Assembly: GCF_022771645.1 (NCBI RefSeq)
Contig: NZ_JALFCU010000107.1
Span: 1-17,885, forward strand
Direction: 5' to 3'
From: Selenomonas sp.
GTDB taxonomy: Bacteria; Bacillota; Negativicutes; Selenomonadales; Selenomonadaceae
DNA: 17,885 nt
Below are positions 1-6,735 of this stretch, in pieces (within the stretch, counting starts at the first letter, position 1; every line of letters begins with the position of its first letter). Both the position numbers and the translations under genes were made by a program. The notes under the pieces are model-generated. The model was not told the DNA's origin and made no database searches. It worked only from the letters and a program-made list of their open reading frames with translations.

Positions 1-10
1 TAATCCATGG

Positions 11-82
11 AGAGGACATTCCTTTGTGTGGATTTACATTGGCTAGATGCATATCCACATCTTAGCGGATGTTCTCTTTTTT
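11..82 (+). terminator. Branched stem-loop with T-run, probable terminator of an upstream gene
   Basis: Bases 11-22 (AGAGGACATTCC) pair with 67-77 (GGATGTTCTCT) with one bulge and one G-U pair. Inside, TGTGGAT (27-33) pairs exactly with ATCCACA (53-59). The outer stem runs into a T-rich tail at 76-82. Nested stems plus T-run suit a rho-independent terminator of a gene left of the window; a structured leader element cannot be excluded. No gene is visible in 1-335. Confidence 0.5.
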
Positions 83-162
83 AACAACATGAATTATACG
101 ATAGGATTACTCATCCCACAGGTTTTGTGATTGAACCATAAAAATTCATCTTCTGCACGCAA

Positions 163-215
163 ACAAACCGCAGGGGCTGTTGTCCATATATTTGGCATCA
201 GCCCCTGCGGTTTGT
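163..215. repeat. Perfect 17-bp inverted repeat (large hairpin)
   Basis: ACAAACCGCAGGGGCTG (163-179) is the exact reverse complement of 199-215, with a 19-base spacer. The stem is GC-rich, but no clear T-run follows on either strand. It lies 120 bases upstream of the first gene and is most likely a transcription-ending hairpin. A site for a DNA-binding protein is the alternative. Confidence 0.6.
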
Positions 216-335
216 AATGTTATTGAAAAAGGGATGACGTGCTTGCACATGACCCAGATTAAGAAGGAAATCGAGAGGTGCATGGAGAATTTCCTTTCTA
301 TGAATTGTGTATCGCAAGAGAAGGGAGTTTTTCAC

Positions 336-953
336 ATGAAAGTCCTCATCCTCAATGGCTCGCCGCATCCGAACGGCAATACGAGCATCGCCGTCAGCGA
401 GCTCACGAAGACGTTTGACGCGCTCGGCGTCGAGACGGGCGTCGCACAGATCGGGCAGATGGCGATCCGCGGCTGCGTGGCTTGCAATTATTGCAAGTCG
501 CATGGCAAATGCGTGTTCGATGATGGCGTGAACGAGATTGCGGAGAAATTCAAAGAGGCTGACGGCCTCATCGTCGCGACACCCGTGTATTTCGCTTCGG
601 CGAATGCGACGCTCGTCGCCTGCCTCGACCGCTTGTTCTGGAGCACGCCATTCGACAAGACGATGAAGGTCGGTGCGTCCGTCGCCGTCTGCCGTCGCGG
701 CGGCGCATCGGCGACGTTCGACGAGCTCAACAAGTATTTCCTGATTTCGAACATGCCCGTCGCTGGGAGCCAATACTGGAACAGCGTCCACGGTCTCCTG
801 CCGGGCGAAGCCGCGCAGGACGCCGAAGGCCTCCAGACCATGCGCACGCTCGCGCACAACATGACGTTCCTCATGAAGAGCATCGCGCTCGGCAAGGAAG
901 CATACGGCCTGCCAGAAACGGAGCCGTGGCAGCCGACGCATTTTATCCACTGA
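336..953 (+). CDS. NAD(P)H-dependent FMN reductase with four-cysteine Fe-S-type motif
   Basis: 205-residue flavodoxin-fold oxidoreductase. It starts MKVLILNGSPHPNGNTS, the usual beta-strand and phosphate-binding loop that holds FMN. Cysteines 47, 50, 53 and 59 form CX2CX2CX5C, the compact motif that binds [4Fe-4S] in iron-sulfur flavoproteins; related reductases keep the cysteines without proven clusters. ATPVYF (81-86) is the second flavin-contacting loop. The frame is open upstream to 180, but ATG 336 is chosen because AAGGGAG lies just before it and the family begins at this point. It probably passes electrons from NAD(P)H to flavin, quinone or Fe-S partners in the cytoplasm. It is a single gene followed by a hairpin at 974-1007. 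A truncated relative of its C-terminus lies at 6510-6722. The family is sure; the substrate is unknown. Confidence 0.9.
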   Translation: MKVLILNGSPHPNGNTSIAVSELTKTFDALGVETGVAQIGQMAIRGCVACNYCKSHGKCVFDDGVNEIAEKFKEADGLIVATPVYFASANATLVACLDRLFWSTPFDKTMKVGASVAVCRRGGASATFDELNKYFLISNMPVAGSQYWNSVHGLLPGEAAQDAEGLQTMRTLAHNMTFLMKSIALGKEAYGLPETEPWQPTHFIH

Positions 954-973
954 AATCCTTGTCCATGTGAAAG

Positions 974-1007
974 CAGCCCTCACGACAAGACGATGTCGTG
1001 AGGGCTG
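974..1007. terminator. Bidirectional hairpin terminator
   Basis: CAGCCCTCACGACA (974-987) pairs perfectly with 994-1007 around a six-base loop. It sits between the converging FMN reductase (+, ends 953) and acetyltransferase (-, ends 1046), so one hairpin can serve both. The T-tract is poor on both sides. Confidence 0.75.
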
Positions 1008-1045
1008 TGTTGTGCGCGGTGGAAAGGGCTCGGAACAGGGATACA

Positions 1046-1636
1046 TCACTTGTTGATGCTGCGCAGCACGCGGCAGGGTGAGCCGACGGCTACGACGTTG
1101 GCGGGGATGTCGCGCGTCACGACGCTGCCGGCGCCGATGACCGTGCCGTTGCCGATCGTGACGCCCGGCAGGACGATGACGCCGCCGCCGAGCCAGCAGC
1201 CGCTGCCAATATGGATGGGCTTTGCGTACGTGCGCCAGCGGTACACGCCGCTCTCGGGATTCCAGTCGGGCGTCAGGCGGTCGGCGAGCTCGACGGGATG
1301 TGCCGACGTGTAGAGCTGGACGTTTGACGCGATGAGCGTGTCGCTGCCGATCGTGATGGTGTTGCAGTCGACGAACGTGCAGTTCATGTTGACGGACACG
1401 TTGTCGCCGATGTGGATGTTGCGCCCGCAATCGCAGAGGAACGGCTGACCGACGGACACGTTCGTGCCGACATCGCCGAACAGCTGCTGCAGGATCTCGT
1501 ATTTCTTCTGCTTTTCCTCGTAGCTGCACGCATGGTACGCGTGCAAGAGCTCCCGCGTCCGCCGCTTGAATTCCAGAAAAATCGGATCGTGGCAGTCATA
1601 CCATTCGCCCGCCATGCATTTTTCTATTTCATTCAT
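1046..1636 (-). CDS. Sugar O-acetyltransferase (maltose/galactoside acetyltransferase type)
   Basis: 196-residue left-handed beta-helix acetyltransferase of the Maa/LacA/NodL group, which moves acetyl from acetyl-CoA to a sugar hydroxyl. The N-terminal part (about 1-55, MNEIEKCMAGEWYDCHDP) is the short helical Mac domain. Hexapeptide repeats run from about 60 to 188 (for example IGDNVSV, IGSDTLI, IGSGCWLG, IGNGTVIGAG). The catalytic histidine is His113 in YTSAHP. Length is normal and nothing is missing. The start at 1636 has AAAGGA about ten bases upstream. A good promoter lies at 1683-1711, inside what used to be a nitroreductase coding region, so this gene now abuts a gene remnant. The natural sugar cannot be told from sequence; these enzymes usually act in detoxification of non-metabolised sugars or in surface glycan modification. 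Confidence 0.92.
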   Translation of the reverse strand: MNEIEKCMAGEWYDCHDPIFLEFKRRTRELLHAYHACSYEEKQKKYEILQQLFGDVGTNVSVGQPFLCDCGRNIHIGDNVSVNMNCTFVDCNTITIGSDTLIASNVQLYTSAHPVELADRLTPDWNPESGVYRWRTYAKPIHIGSGCWLGGGVIVLPGVTIGNGTVIGAGSVVTRDIPANVVAVGSPCRVLRSINK

Positions 1637-1682
1637 CGTGCATCGTCCTTTCTGCTAGCTACTCCACCAAAATGCTGGCTTC

Positions 1683-1711
1683 ATGATAGCAAACCGGCGG
1701 GCGGCGTGCAA
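1683..1711 (-). promoter_or_regulatory. Sigma-A promoter of the sugar acetyltransferase
   Basis: On the minus strand TTGCAC (1706-1711), a 17-base spacer and TATCAT (1683-1688), the -10 preceded by TGC (extended -10). It lies about 47 bases before the acetyltransferase ATG and supplies its only convincing promoter. Confidence 0.7.
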
Positions 1712-1727
1712 AATGTTCGCTTCATAA

Positions 1728-2069
1728 TCATATGCCACCATGGAGTCGATGCCACGTTCCTTCGCCGCGAGCATGAGGCTCTGCGTGAGTGCACCTGCGT
1801 CGTAGATAGCCCAGGCGGACGCCGTCTTCGGGACGGTGAGGTAGACGATGGCCGGCGCATCAAAGAGCGCGATCTGGCATTCTGTGCGACGCATGGATGC
1901 GCGCCGCCGCTTCGCCTGTTGCGATGTAAACGTGCGTCGCCTGCGCATTGCCCCACGACGGCGCCCACTGCGCATCGCTCACGATGACGCGCAGCGTCTC
2001 TTCAGGGACGGGCTGGCTCTTGAAGTAACGGACAGATTTCCGCGCACGGAGCGCTTCGCTGACATTCAT
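1728..2069 (-). pseudogene. Nitroreductase remnant (start kept, middle and end lost)
   Basis: The minus strand from ATG 2069 reads a normal nitroreductase N-terminus: MNVSEALRARKSVRYF, then APSWGNAQATHVYIATGE, the FMN-binding parts. A strong ribosome site (AGGAGG) precedes it. Around 1880 the similarity jumps to another frame and a later part of the family (FDAPAIVYLTVPKTASAW..., SMVAYDYE), so an internal stretch of perhaps 60 residues is deleted and the frame is shifted. The true C-terminus is absent: from about 1727 leftwards the sequence is the acetyltransferase promoter, not coding. Bases 1728-1861 match 9109-9242 at about 95% (7 mismatches by eye). The upstream leader is cut short by a deletion, so its promoter is also gone. 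It cannot make a working enzyme. Confidence 0.85.
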
Positions 2070-2112
2070 GATGATTCCTCCTATGTATCGGTCGGATTTT
2101 TTGATACGAACA

Positions 2113-2349
2113 TCAAACAGGTATGCGCTGGATTGGGTGAAAGTGACGTTTCCGGAGGTTTGCTGGCAGGACGCGGAGCGATGGGGGAACGACGGGAAAT
2201 ACTACACGGCTTCGGGCGTCACGGCCGGCATCGATATGGCACTCGGCTTCATCGCTGACCGCTATGATCGTGCGATGGCAGAAGATATCGCCCGTTCAAT
2301 GGAATATGTGTGGAATGATGATCCCGCGCGCGATCCGTTCGCCAGATAA
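2113..2349 (+). pseudogene. DJ-1/PfpI family remnant (C-terminal half only)
   Basis: Encodes only the last ~79 residues of a DJ-1/PfpI (isonitrile-hydratase-like) protein: TSNRYALDWVK, then YYTASGVTAGIDMALGFI and YVWNDDPARDPFAR, ending at TAA 2349. About 77% of residues match the intact homologue at 9447-10028 (61 of 79 by eye). The N-terminal half, including the nucleophile cysteine region, is missing. At 2112/2113 the coding part is joined directly to the leader of the divergent nitroreductase remnant. A nominal ATG at 2068 gives an open frame, but without ribosome site or promoter. Nucleotide identity to the intact copy is visibly lower than that of the neighbouring nitroreductase block. 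Confidence 0.85.
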
Positions 2350-2435
2350 GATTGGCCGGTAGGACGGTGCTCGTTCCGTAAGTTGCAATCTCACAGGTCA
2401 CGAGATATAAAATGGTGCCACGGATTCCAGATGTC

Positions 2436-2609
2436 ATGCATGGGAGAGGCCTCCGATGCCTGAAATGAGCTTCGGCGGCATGCTGCGCGGGCCGCGCACC
2501 TTGCAGCGCAGGACGCGGTAGCTTGGCGCGCTGGGGAACGGTGCATCGGGGGCGGCGCCGTATTCGTCCTGGGCATATTCGAAAAGCTGCTGTCGTATCA
2601 TCGCCATGA
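2436..2609 (-). pseudogene. Truncated MmcQ/YjbR-like protein, 57 codons
   Basis: Starting 19 bases after the HxlR stop, with an excellent ribosome site (AAGGAGGACT), is a 57-codon frame beginning MAMIRQQLFEYAQDEYG and followed by APSYRVLR. This resembles the N-terminus of MmcQ/YjbR family proteins (about 120 residues; a CyaY-like fold of uncertain function). After residue 34 the usual core (around KWYALIMDVP) is absent. The text KLISGIGGLSHA, a TGA, then HLE could be a later piece of the same family (normally an AYHMN-type motif) with the tyrosine codon turned into a stop. I read it as an operon partner of the HxlR gene that lost its middle and end. A small intact protein of unknown role is the alternative. 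Confidence 0.5.
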
Positions 2610-2628
2610 AAGAGTCCTCCTTGTACCC

Positions 2629-2997
2629 TTAGTCATGCTTGAATCCCCACACCATAATCTGATAGAAAATCGGCAGCAGGTCTTTGCCTTTTTCCGAAAA
2701 AGAGTATTCGACGTGCGGCGGAATTTCGTTGAACTGCTTGCGGTTGATGAATCCGTCGGCTTCGAGCTCTTTCAGGACTTTGGAGAGGGCGCTGTTCGTA
2801 ATCTCCGGCAGGTCTTTCTTGATTTCGCCAAAGCGGATGGTGTCATGGATGCAAAACTCATAGAGTACCTGCGTCTTCCATTTTCCCTGCATTTTTTGCA
2901 ACAGCGGCGTCACGGGACAGGTGCCCCGGTCGGTGACGATGCCTTTCTTCACATCGACGAGAAATTGTTCATACGACATATATGCTGTGCTTTCCAT
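2629..2997 (-). CDS. HxlR-family transcriptional regulator
   Basis: 122-residue winged-helix regulator of the HxlR/DUF24 type. The hallmark segments are present: CPVTPLLQKMQGKWKTQVL (27-45), the recognition region LPEITNSALSKVLKELE, and the wing with RKQFNEIPPHVEYSFSEKG. Cys27 sits at the N-terminal position used for thiol sensing in studied members such as HypR. ATG 2997 is preferred over the in-frame GTG at 3012, because GGAG lies nine bases before the ATG and nothing suitable lies before the GTG. It is transcribed from a good promoter at 3060-3087, divergent from the UvrA-like gene and upstream of the YjbR-like remnant. It probably binds the AT-rich 156-base gap, where an 8-bp palindrome AGTATACT (3060-3067) overlaps its own -10. 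The inducer is unknown. Confidence 0.9.
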   Translation of the reverse strand: MESTAYMSYEQFLVDVKKGIVTDRGTCPVTPLLQKMQGKWKTQVLYEFCIHDTIRFGEIKKDLPEITNSALSKVLKELEADGFINRKQFNEIPPHVEYSFSEKGKDLLPIFYQIMVWGFKHD

Positions 2998-3059
2998 GAT
3001 GGTATTCTCCACGATACTATGTTAACAAAAAAATACTACTTGTTTCCTTTTATAAATTT

Positions 3060-3087
3060 AGTATACTTAAACTACAAAAGATTTCAA
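3060..3087 (-). promoter_or_regulatory. Promoter of the HxlR gene with palindromic -10 region
   Basis: Minus strand: TTGAAA (3082-3087), 16-base spacer, TATACT (3060-3065). The -10 lies inside the palindrome AGTATACT (3060-3067), a likely autoregulatory site. TACTA-like half-sites recur at 3014-3018 and 3033-3037. Confidence 0.65.
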
Positions 3088-3167
3088 GCGTTTTTTTGCT
3101 GAGAGAATCGCGCGAGCCATAGGGCGGATCAGGCGCGGTACGGTGTTCACGGAAAGGGGAATCATTT

Positions 3168-5654
3168 ATGCCACAGCCGAAAGCCATCGAGGTGCGCGGG
3201 GCGCATGTGCATAATCTGCGGAATCTCGACATCGACATCCCGCTGCATGAGATCGTCGGCATCGCTGGCGTGTTGGGGTCGGGGAAATCGTCGCTCGCGC
3301 TCGGCGTGCTGTATGCCGAGGGCTCGCGGCGGTATCTTGAGGCGCTGTCGACGTATACGCGGCGGCGTATGACGCAGGCCGCGCTTGCGGATGTCGACGA
3401 GATCCGCTATGTGCCGGCGGCACTCGCGCTTCGGCAGCGGCCAGGCGTGCTGGGCATCCGCAGCACGTTCGGCACGATGACGGAGCTGCTGAATAGCCTG
3501 CGCCTCATGTTCTCACGCCTCGCGAGCCATCGTTGTCCGAACGGGCACATGGTGCCGCCGTCCATGAACATCGCGGCCGACCGCGAGCTCGTCTGCCCGA
3601 CGTGCGGCGCGCATTTCTACGGGCCGGGCGCGGAAGACCTCGCGTTCAACAGCCGCGGCGCGTGCAAGACGTGCCAGGGCACGGGCGTCGTGCGCACGGT
3701 CGACGAGGCGAAGCTCGTGCCGGACGACTCTCTGACGATCGACGAAGGCGCGGTCGCGCCGTGGCAGAAGCTCATGTGGTCGCTGATGAAAGACATCGCG
3801 CGCGATCACGTCGGCATCCGCACGGACGTGCCATTCCGCGACCTCACGGCACGCGAGAAAGACCTCGTGTTCCACGGGCCGGCGAAAAAATATCACCTGT
3901 TGTATCACAATGAAAAGACGAATACGGCCGGCGAGATGGATTTCACGTATTTCAATGCCGTCTACACGGTCGAGAATGCGCTCGCAAAAGTGAAGGACGA
4001 AAAGGGCATGGCACGCGTCGCGCCATTCCTCACGGAAGGGCCATGCCCGGACTGCCACGGCACGCGCCTGTCGGATGAGGCGCGTGCGCCGCGCCTCTGC
4101 GGCATCTCGCTCGCGGACGCGACGGCCATGACACTCATGGATCTCATCCCGTGGGTCGCGCATGTGCCGGGCACGCTGCCAGAGGAGATGCGCCCGATGG
4201 CCGCCGCGATCGGCGAGGCGTTCCAGCGCACGGCGCGGCGGCTCCTCGACCTCGGCCTTGGCTACCTGACGCTCGACCGCGCGGCCGCGACGCTCTCGAC
4301 AGGCGAGCGCCAACGTACGCAGCTCGCGCGCGCCGTGCGCAACGGCACGACGGGCGTGCTCTATGTGCTCGACGAGCCGTCCATCGGCCTGCACCCGTCG
4401 AATCTCCAAGGCTTGCTCGGTGTTATGGATGACCTCGTCGCGGACGGCAACTCCGTCGTGCTCGTCGATCATGACACGCAGGTGCTGCGCCATGCCGACC
4501 ACATCGTCGAGCTCGGCCCCGGCGCGGGCAAGGAGGGCGGGCATCTGCTGACGTATGGCACGGTGTCCGCCGTCAGCAAAAACAAGGGGTCGCTCATCGG
4601 CCCGTACCTCGATCCCGCCTACCATCCGACGCTGCGCACGGCCTGCCCGAAGGATGCGTTGTTTGAAAACGGCGCGATCGAGCTCGCGACAGGCGCGATC
4701 CATACGGTGCAGCCGCTCCGTGTCCGCATCCCGCGCGGGCGGCTGACGGTCGTGACGGGTGTCTCGGGCTCTGGAAAGACGACACTCGTCCTCGAGAGCC
4801 TCATCCCCGCGCTTTCGGCCAGCATCGCGGGGAAAGCGCTGCCGAAGCATGTCCAATCCATCGTGGCTGACGGTATTGCGCAGGTGAAGCTCATCGACGC
4901 GACGCCCATCGGCATCAATGTACGTTCGACGGTCGCAACGTACGCAAACGTCCACGACGAGCTGCGCAAGCTCTATGCGAAGACAGAAGCAGCAAAGGAG
5001 CAGAAGCTCAAGGCCGGCGCGTTTTCGTACAACACGGGCAGGCTGCGCTGTCCGACGTGCGAAGGCACGGGTACGATCAGCCTCGACGTGCAGTTCCTTC
5101 CAGATGTCGCCATCCCGTGTCCTGATTGCCACGGCACGCGCTATGCGCCGGCGGCTTCACACATCCTGCGAGCGGCCGAGGATGGAAATGGATACGCGCT
5201 CCCCACGCTTATGGCCATGAGCGTTGACGAGGTCCTGCCGCTCTTCGCGCCGCGCACTGTCGTGCACCGCCGCCTGCAAGTGCTGCACGACCTCGGCCTC
5301 GGCTACCTGACGCTCGGCGAGGAGACGCCGGGCCTCTCGGGCGGCGAGGCGCAGCGCCTGAAGCTCGCGAGCGAGATGGGCAAGGGGCAGGGCGATGCCG
5401 TGTTCGTCTTTGACGAGCCGACGATCGGCCTGCACCCGCGTGATGTCGCGACGCTTGTCGCTGTGTTCGACCGCCTGCTCGCGCAGGGCGCGACTGTCAT
5501 CGTCATCGAGCACGATCTCGACGTCATCCGCAGTGCGGACTACCTCATCGACATGGGCCCGGGCGGCGGCACGGCCGGCGGCCGCATCGTCGCGTGCGGC
5601 ACGCCGGAAGAAATCATTGCGAATCCTGAAAGCATCACGGGACGTTACCTGTGA
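3168..5654 (+). CDS. uvrA: UvrA-type ATPase lacking the UvrB-binding insertion (UvrA2-like)
   Basis: 828-residue tandem ABC ATPase of the UvrA family, about 110 residues shorter than a housekeeping UvrA. Walker A1 is GVLGSGKSS (34-42) and Walker A2 is GVSGSGKTT (531-539). Signatures are LSTGERQR (376-383) and LSGGEAQR (723-730); Walker B sites are YVLDEPS (399-405) and FVFDEPT (746-752). Zinc-finger cysteine pairs are at 143/146, 166/169, 293/296, 628/631 and 651/654. The first half is short (about 336 residues from Walker A1 to signature 1, against roughly 450 in E. coli UvrA), which fits loss of the UvrB-binding domain, as in UvrA2/DrrC-like proteins linked to DNA damage or DNA-intercalating drug tolerance. 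The first signature has T in place of the usual G. ATG 3168 follows AAAGGGG. No uvrB or uvrC lies nearby. A stand-alone accessory UvrA is the best reading. Confidence 0.9.
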   Translation: MPQPKAIEVRGAHVHNLRNLDIDIPLHEIVGIAGVLGSGKSSLALGVLYAEGSRRYLEALSTYTRRRMTQAALADVDEIRYVPAALALRQRPGVLGIRSTFGTMTELLNSLRLMFSRLASHRCPNGHMVPPSMNIAADRELVCPTCGAHFYGPGAEDLAFNSRGACKTCQGTGVVRTVDEAKLVPDDSLTIDEGAVAPWQKLMWSLMKDIARDHVGIRTDVPFRDLTAREKDLVFHGPAKKYHLLYHNEKTNTAGEMDFTYFNAVYTVENALAKVKDEKGMARVAPFLTEGPCPDCHGTRLSDEARAPRLCGISLADATAMTLMDLIPWVAHVPGTLPEEMRPMAAAIGEAFQRTARRLLDLGLGYLTLDRAAATLSTGERQRTQLARAVRNGTTGVLYVLDEPSIGLHPSNLQGLLGVMDDLVADGNSVVLVDHDTQVLRHADHIVELGPGAGKEGGHLLTYGTVSAVSKNKGSLIGPYLDPAYHPTLRTACPKDALFENGAIELATGAIHTVQPLRVRIPRGRLTVVTGVSGSGKTTLVLESLIPALSASIAGKALPKHVQSIVADGIAQVKLIDATPIGINVRSTVATYANVHDELRKLYAKTEAAKEQKLKAGAFSYNTGRLRCPTCEGTGTISLDVQFLPDVAIPCPDCHGTRYAPAASHILRAAEDGNGYALPTLMAMSVDEVLPLFAPRTVVHRRLQVLHDLGLGYLTLGEETPGLSGGEAQRLKLASEMGKGQGDAVFVFDEPTIGLHPRDVATLVAVFDRLLAQGATVIVIEHDLDVIRSADYLIDMGPGGGTAGGRIVACGTPEEIIANPESITGRYL

Positions 5655-5666
5655 AGAGGCGGCAAG

Positions 5667-5712
5667 AAAATGACCTCCGTTCGCAAGTCTAGTTGCGTGC
5701 GGAGGCCATTTT
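5667..5712. terminator. Bidirectional terminator
   Basis: AAAATGACCTCCG (5667-5679) pairs with CGGAGGCCATTTT (5700-5712) with one mismatch; CGCAA/TTGCG extends the stem inside. T-runs lie on both strands, so it can end the UvrA-like gene (+) and the decayed operon arriving from the right (-). Confidence 0.75.
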
Positions 5713-5732
5713 GTATGCGATGCAGGATGCCG

Positions 5733-5818
5733 TTCTTCAGCAGCGCTTCGCCCATGCCGACGGCAGATGTCACGAGCAGCAGGAGGTTGATGAACTGGCG
5801 GATCCAGGCTTTCGTCAG
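5733..5818 (-). pseudogene. TauE/SafE permease remnant (last ~28 codons)
   Basis: Immediately after the TAA of the flavodoxin-family gene, the minus strand reads LTKAWIRQFINLLLLVTSAV then GMGEALLK. This is the C-terminal transmembrane segment of the sulfite-exporter family. It matches the end of the intact permease at 7770-7855 (about 88% of bases by eye). No start or earlier part remains, and the stop is replaced by read-through (NGILHRIQNG...) into the terminator. It is a leftover of a second permease copy deleted up to its last exported helix. Confidence 0.8.
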
Positions 5819-6471
5819 TTATTGTGCAAGCAAGTTCTGTCCAAGCTCATAAGCTTTGGCCAAATCGTTCGGGAATGCTTGTTCATGGACGGCTCTTTTA
5901 TGTGTTTCATCGAACATGCTGGACGCATATTTGCTGTAATCGTCGAATTGCAGCGTGTCATAGCTCCGCACTTCTTGATACGAACCGAAGAAGCGCTGGA
6001 ACATTGCCGCTGTCATGTTCCAGCCGTTGTCCATATGGAACGTTTTCGTTTGCTCGGCTGTCGCATTCATCGTGTAGATGCAAAGGACGGGGAGGACGCG
6101 GTCCAGCAGCGTCCCGCCTTCGGGCGAGTAATCGTAGTATTGAAGAGCAGCCGCTCTTGGAACGCCTGCATTTCTGCCGAGGGATGTCCCCAATAGATGG
6201 GAGCGCCCAGGATCAGGCCGTCGGCTTCCTCATGGATTTCCTTCAAAACGGCTTGTAAGTCGTCGCCATGCACGCAACGGCCGAATGCCGGACTGCCGAG
6301 GCGCTTGCAGGCAAAGCAGCTGTAGCAGCCGTGGAAGTTCAGTTCGTACAGACGGACGAGCTTCGTCTCCGCGCCCGCGTCGGCCGCGCCGCGCAATGCT
6401 TCTTGTAGCAGTTGTTCTGTGTTCTTGCCTTTCCGGGGGCTGCCACTGATGGCGATGATTTTCTTTGGCAT
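5819..6471 (-). pseudogene. Flavodoxin-family NAD(P)H oxidoreductase broken by one-base frameshift
   Basis: Two overlapping minus-strand frames together make one flavodoxin-fold reductase. The first (from 6471, MPKKIIAISGSPRKGKNTEQ) carries the FMN phosphate loop, cysteines 49, 52, 55 and 66 (CX2CX2CX10C, Fe-S flavoprotein style) and GAPIYWGHPSAEMQAFQERL. The second continues QYYDYSPEGGTLLDRVLPV to LGQNLLAQ and TAA 5819. Restoring one base near 6141-6143 (F-Q-Y-Y at the joint) yields a 217-residue protein of normal family length. The start has AAGGAGA upstream. The gene follows the HxlR gene and an FMN-reductase tail on the same strand. The break is either a real recent mutation or a sequencing error; no slippery run is obvious at the joint, so programmed frameshifting is unlikely. 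Confidence 0.8.
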
Positions 6472-6509
6472 GGTGCTCGCGTCTCCTTTTTCGTTCGATC
6501 GTGGTTGTT

Positions 6510-6722
6510 TTATCGGATGAAGTTCGTCAGCGTCAAAGGCTCTTTCTTTGGCAGGCCGTACTTTTCTTTGCCATCGGCAATCGCGCGCATCAAAAAGACC
6601 ATGTTCCTGGCGAGCGTGCGCATCTGCTGCAAGCCTTCAGTGTCATCGAGCGCTTCGCCTGGCGCGTTTCTGCGAAAATCGCGTACGATGAAATGCCAGT
6701 CGATATACTGCTCGCTATCCAC
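6510..6722 (-). pseudogene. FMN reductase remnant (C-terminal ~70 residues)
   Basis: Minus-strand frame from a GTG at 6722 reads SEQYIDWHFIVRDFRR, GEALDDTEGLQQMRTLARNM, then GKEKYGLPKKEP and TNFIR. This is the same C-terminal block as residues ~144-205 of the reductase at 336-953 (EGLQTMRTLAHNMTFLMKSI there). The FMN-binding N-terminal two thirds are missing and there is no ribosome site before the GTG. It begins only 13 bases after the HxlR stop, so a deletion removed the front of what was probably the regulator's target gene. Confidence 0.8.
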
Positions 6723-6735
6723 TATGCCATCGCGC

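Noticed and set aside
198..1529. 443-codon minus-strand frame covering the FMN reductase and the acetyltransferase region
   Set aside because: No ribosome site, low-complexity Arg/His-rich translation, overlaps two clear genes.
2569..3102. Plus-strand frame of 155 codons opposite the HxlR gene
   Set aside because: It is the complement of a well-conserved HxlR gene and has no family match.
3513..5132. 539-codon open frame on the minus strand inside uvrA
   Set aside because: It is Arg/Ala/Glu-rich, matches no family and mirrors the GC-rich codon pattern of uvrA, whose motifs are all intact on the other strand.
6137..6147. Programmed ribosomal frameshift in the flavodoxin-family gene
   Set aside because: No slippery heptamer or downstream pseudoknot-like stem is apparent at the joint; a simple one-base loss explains it.
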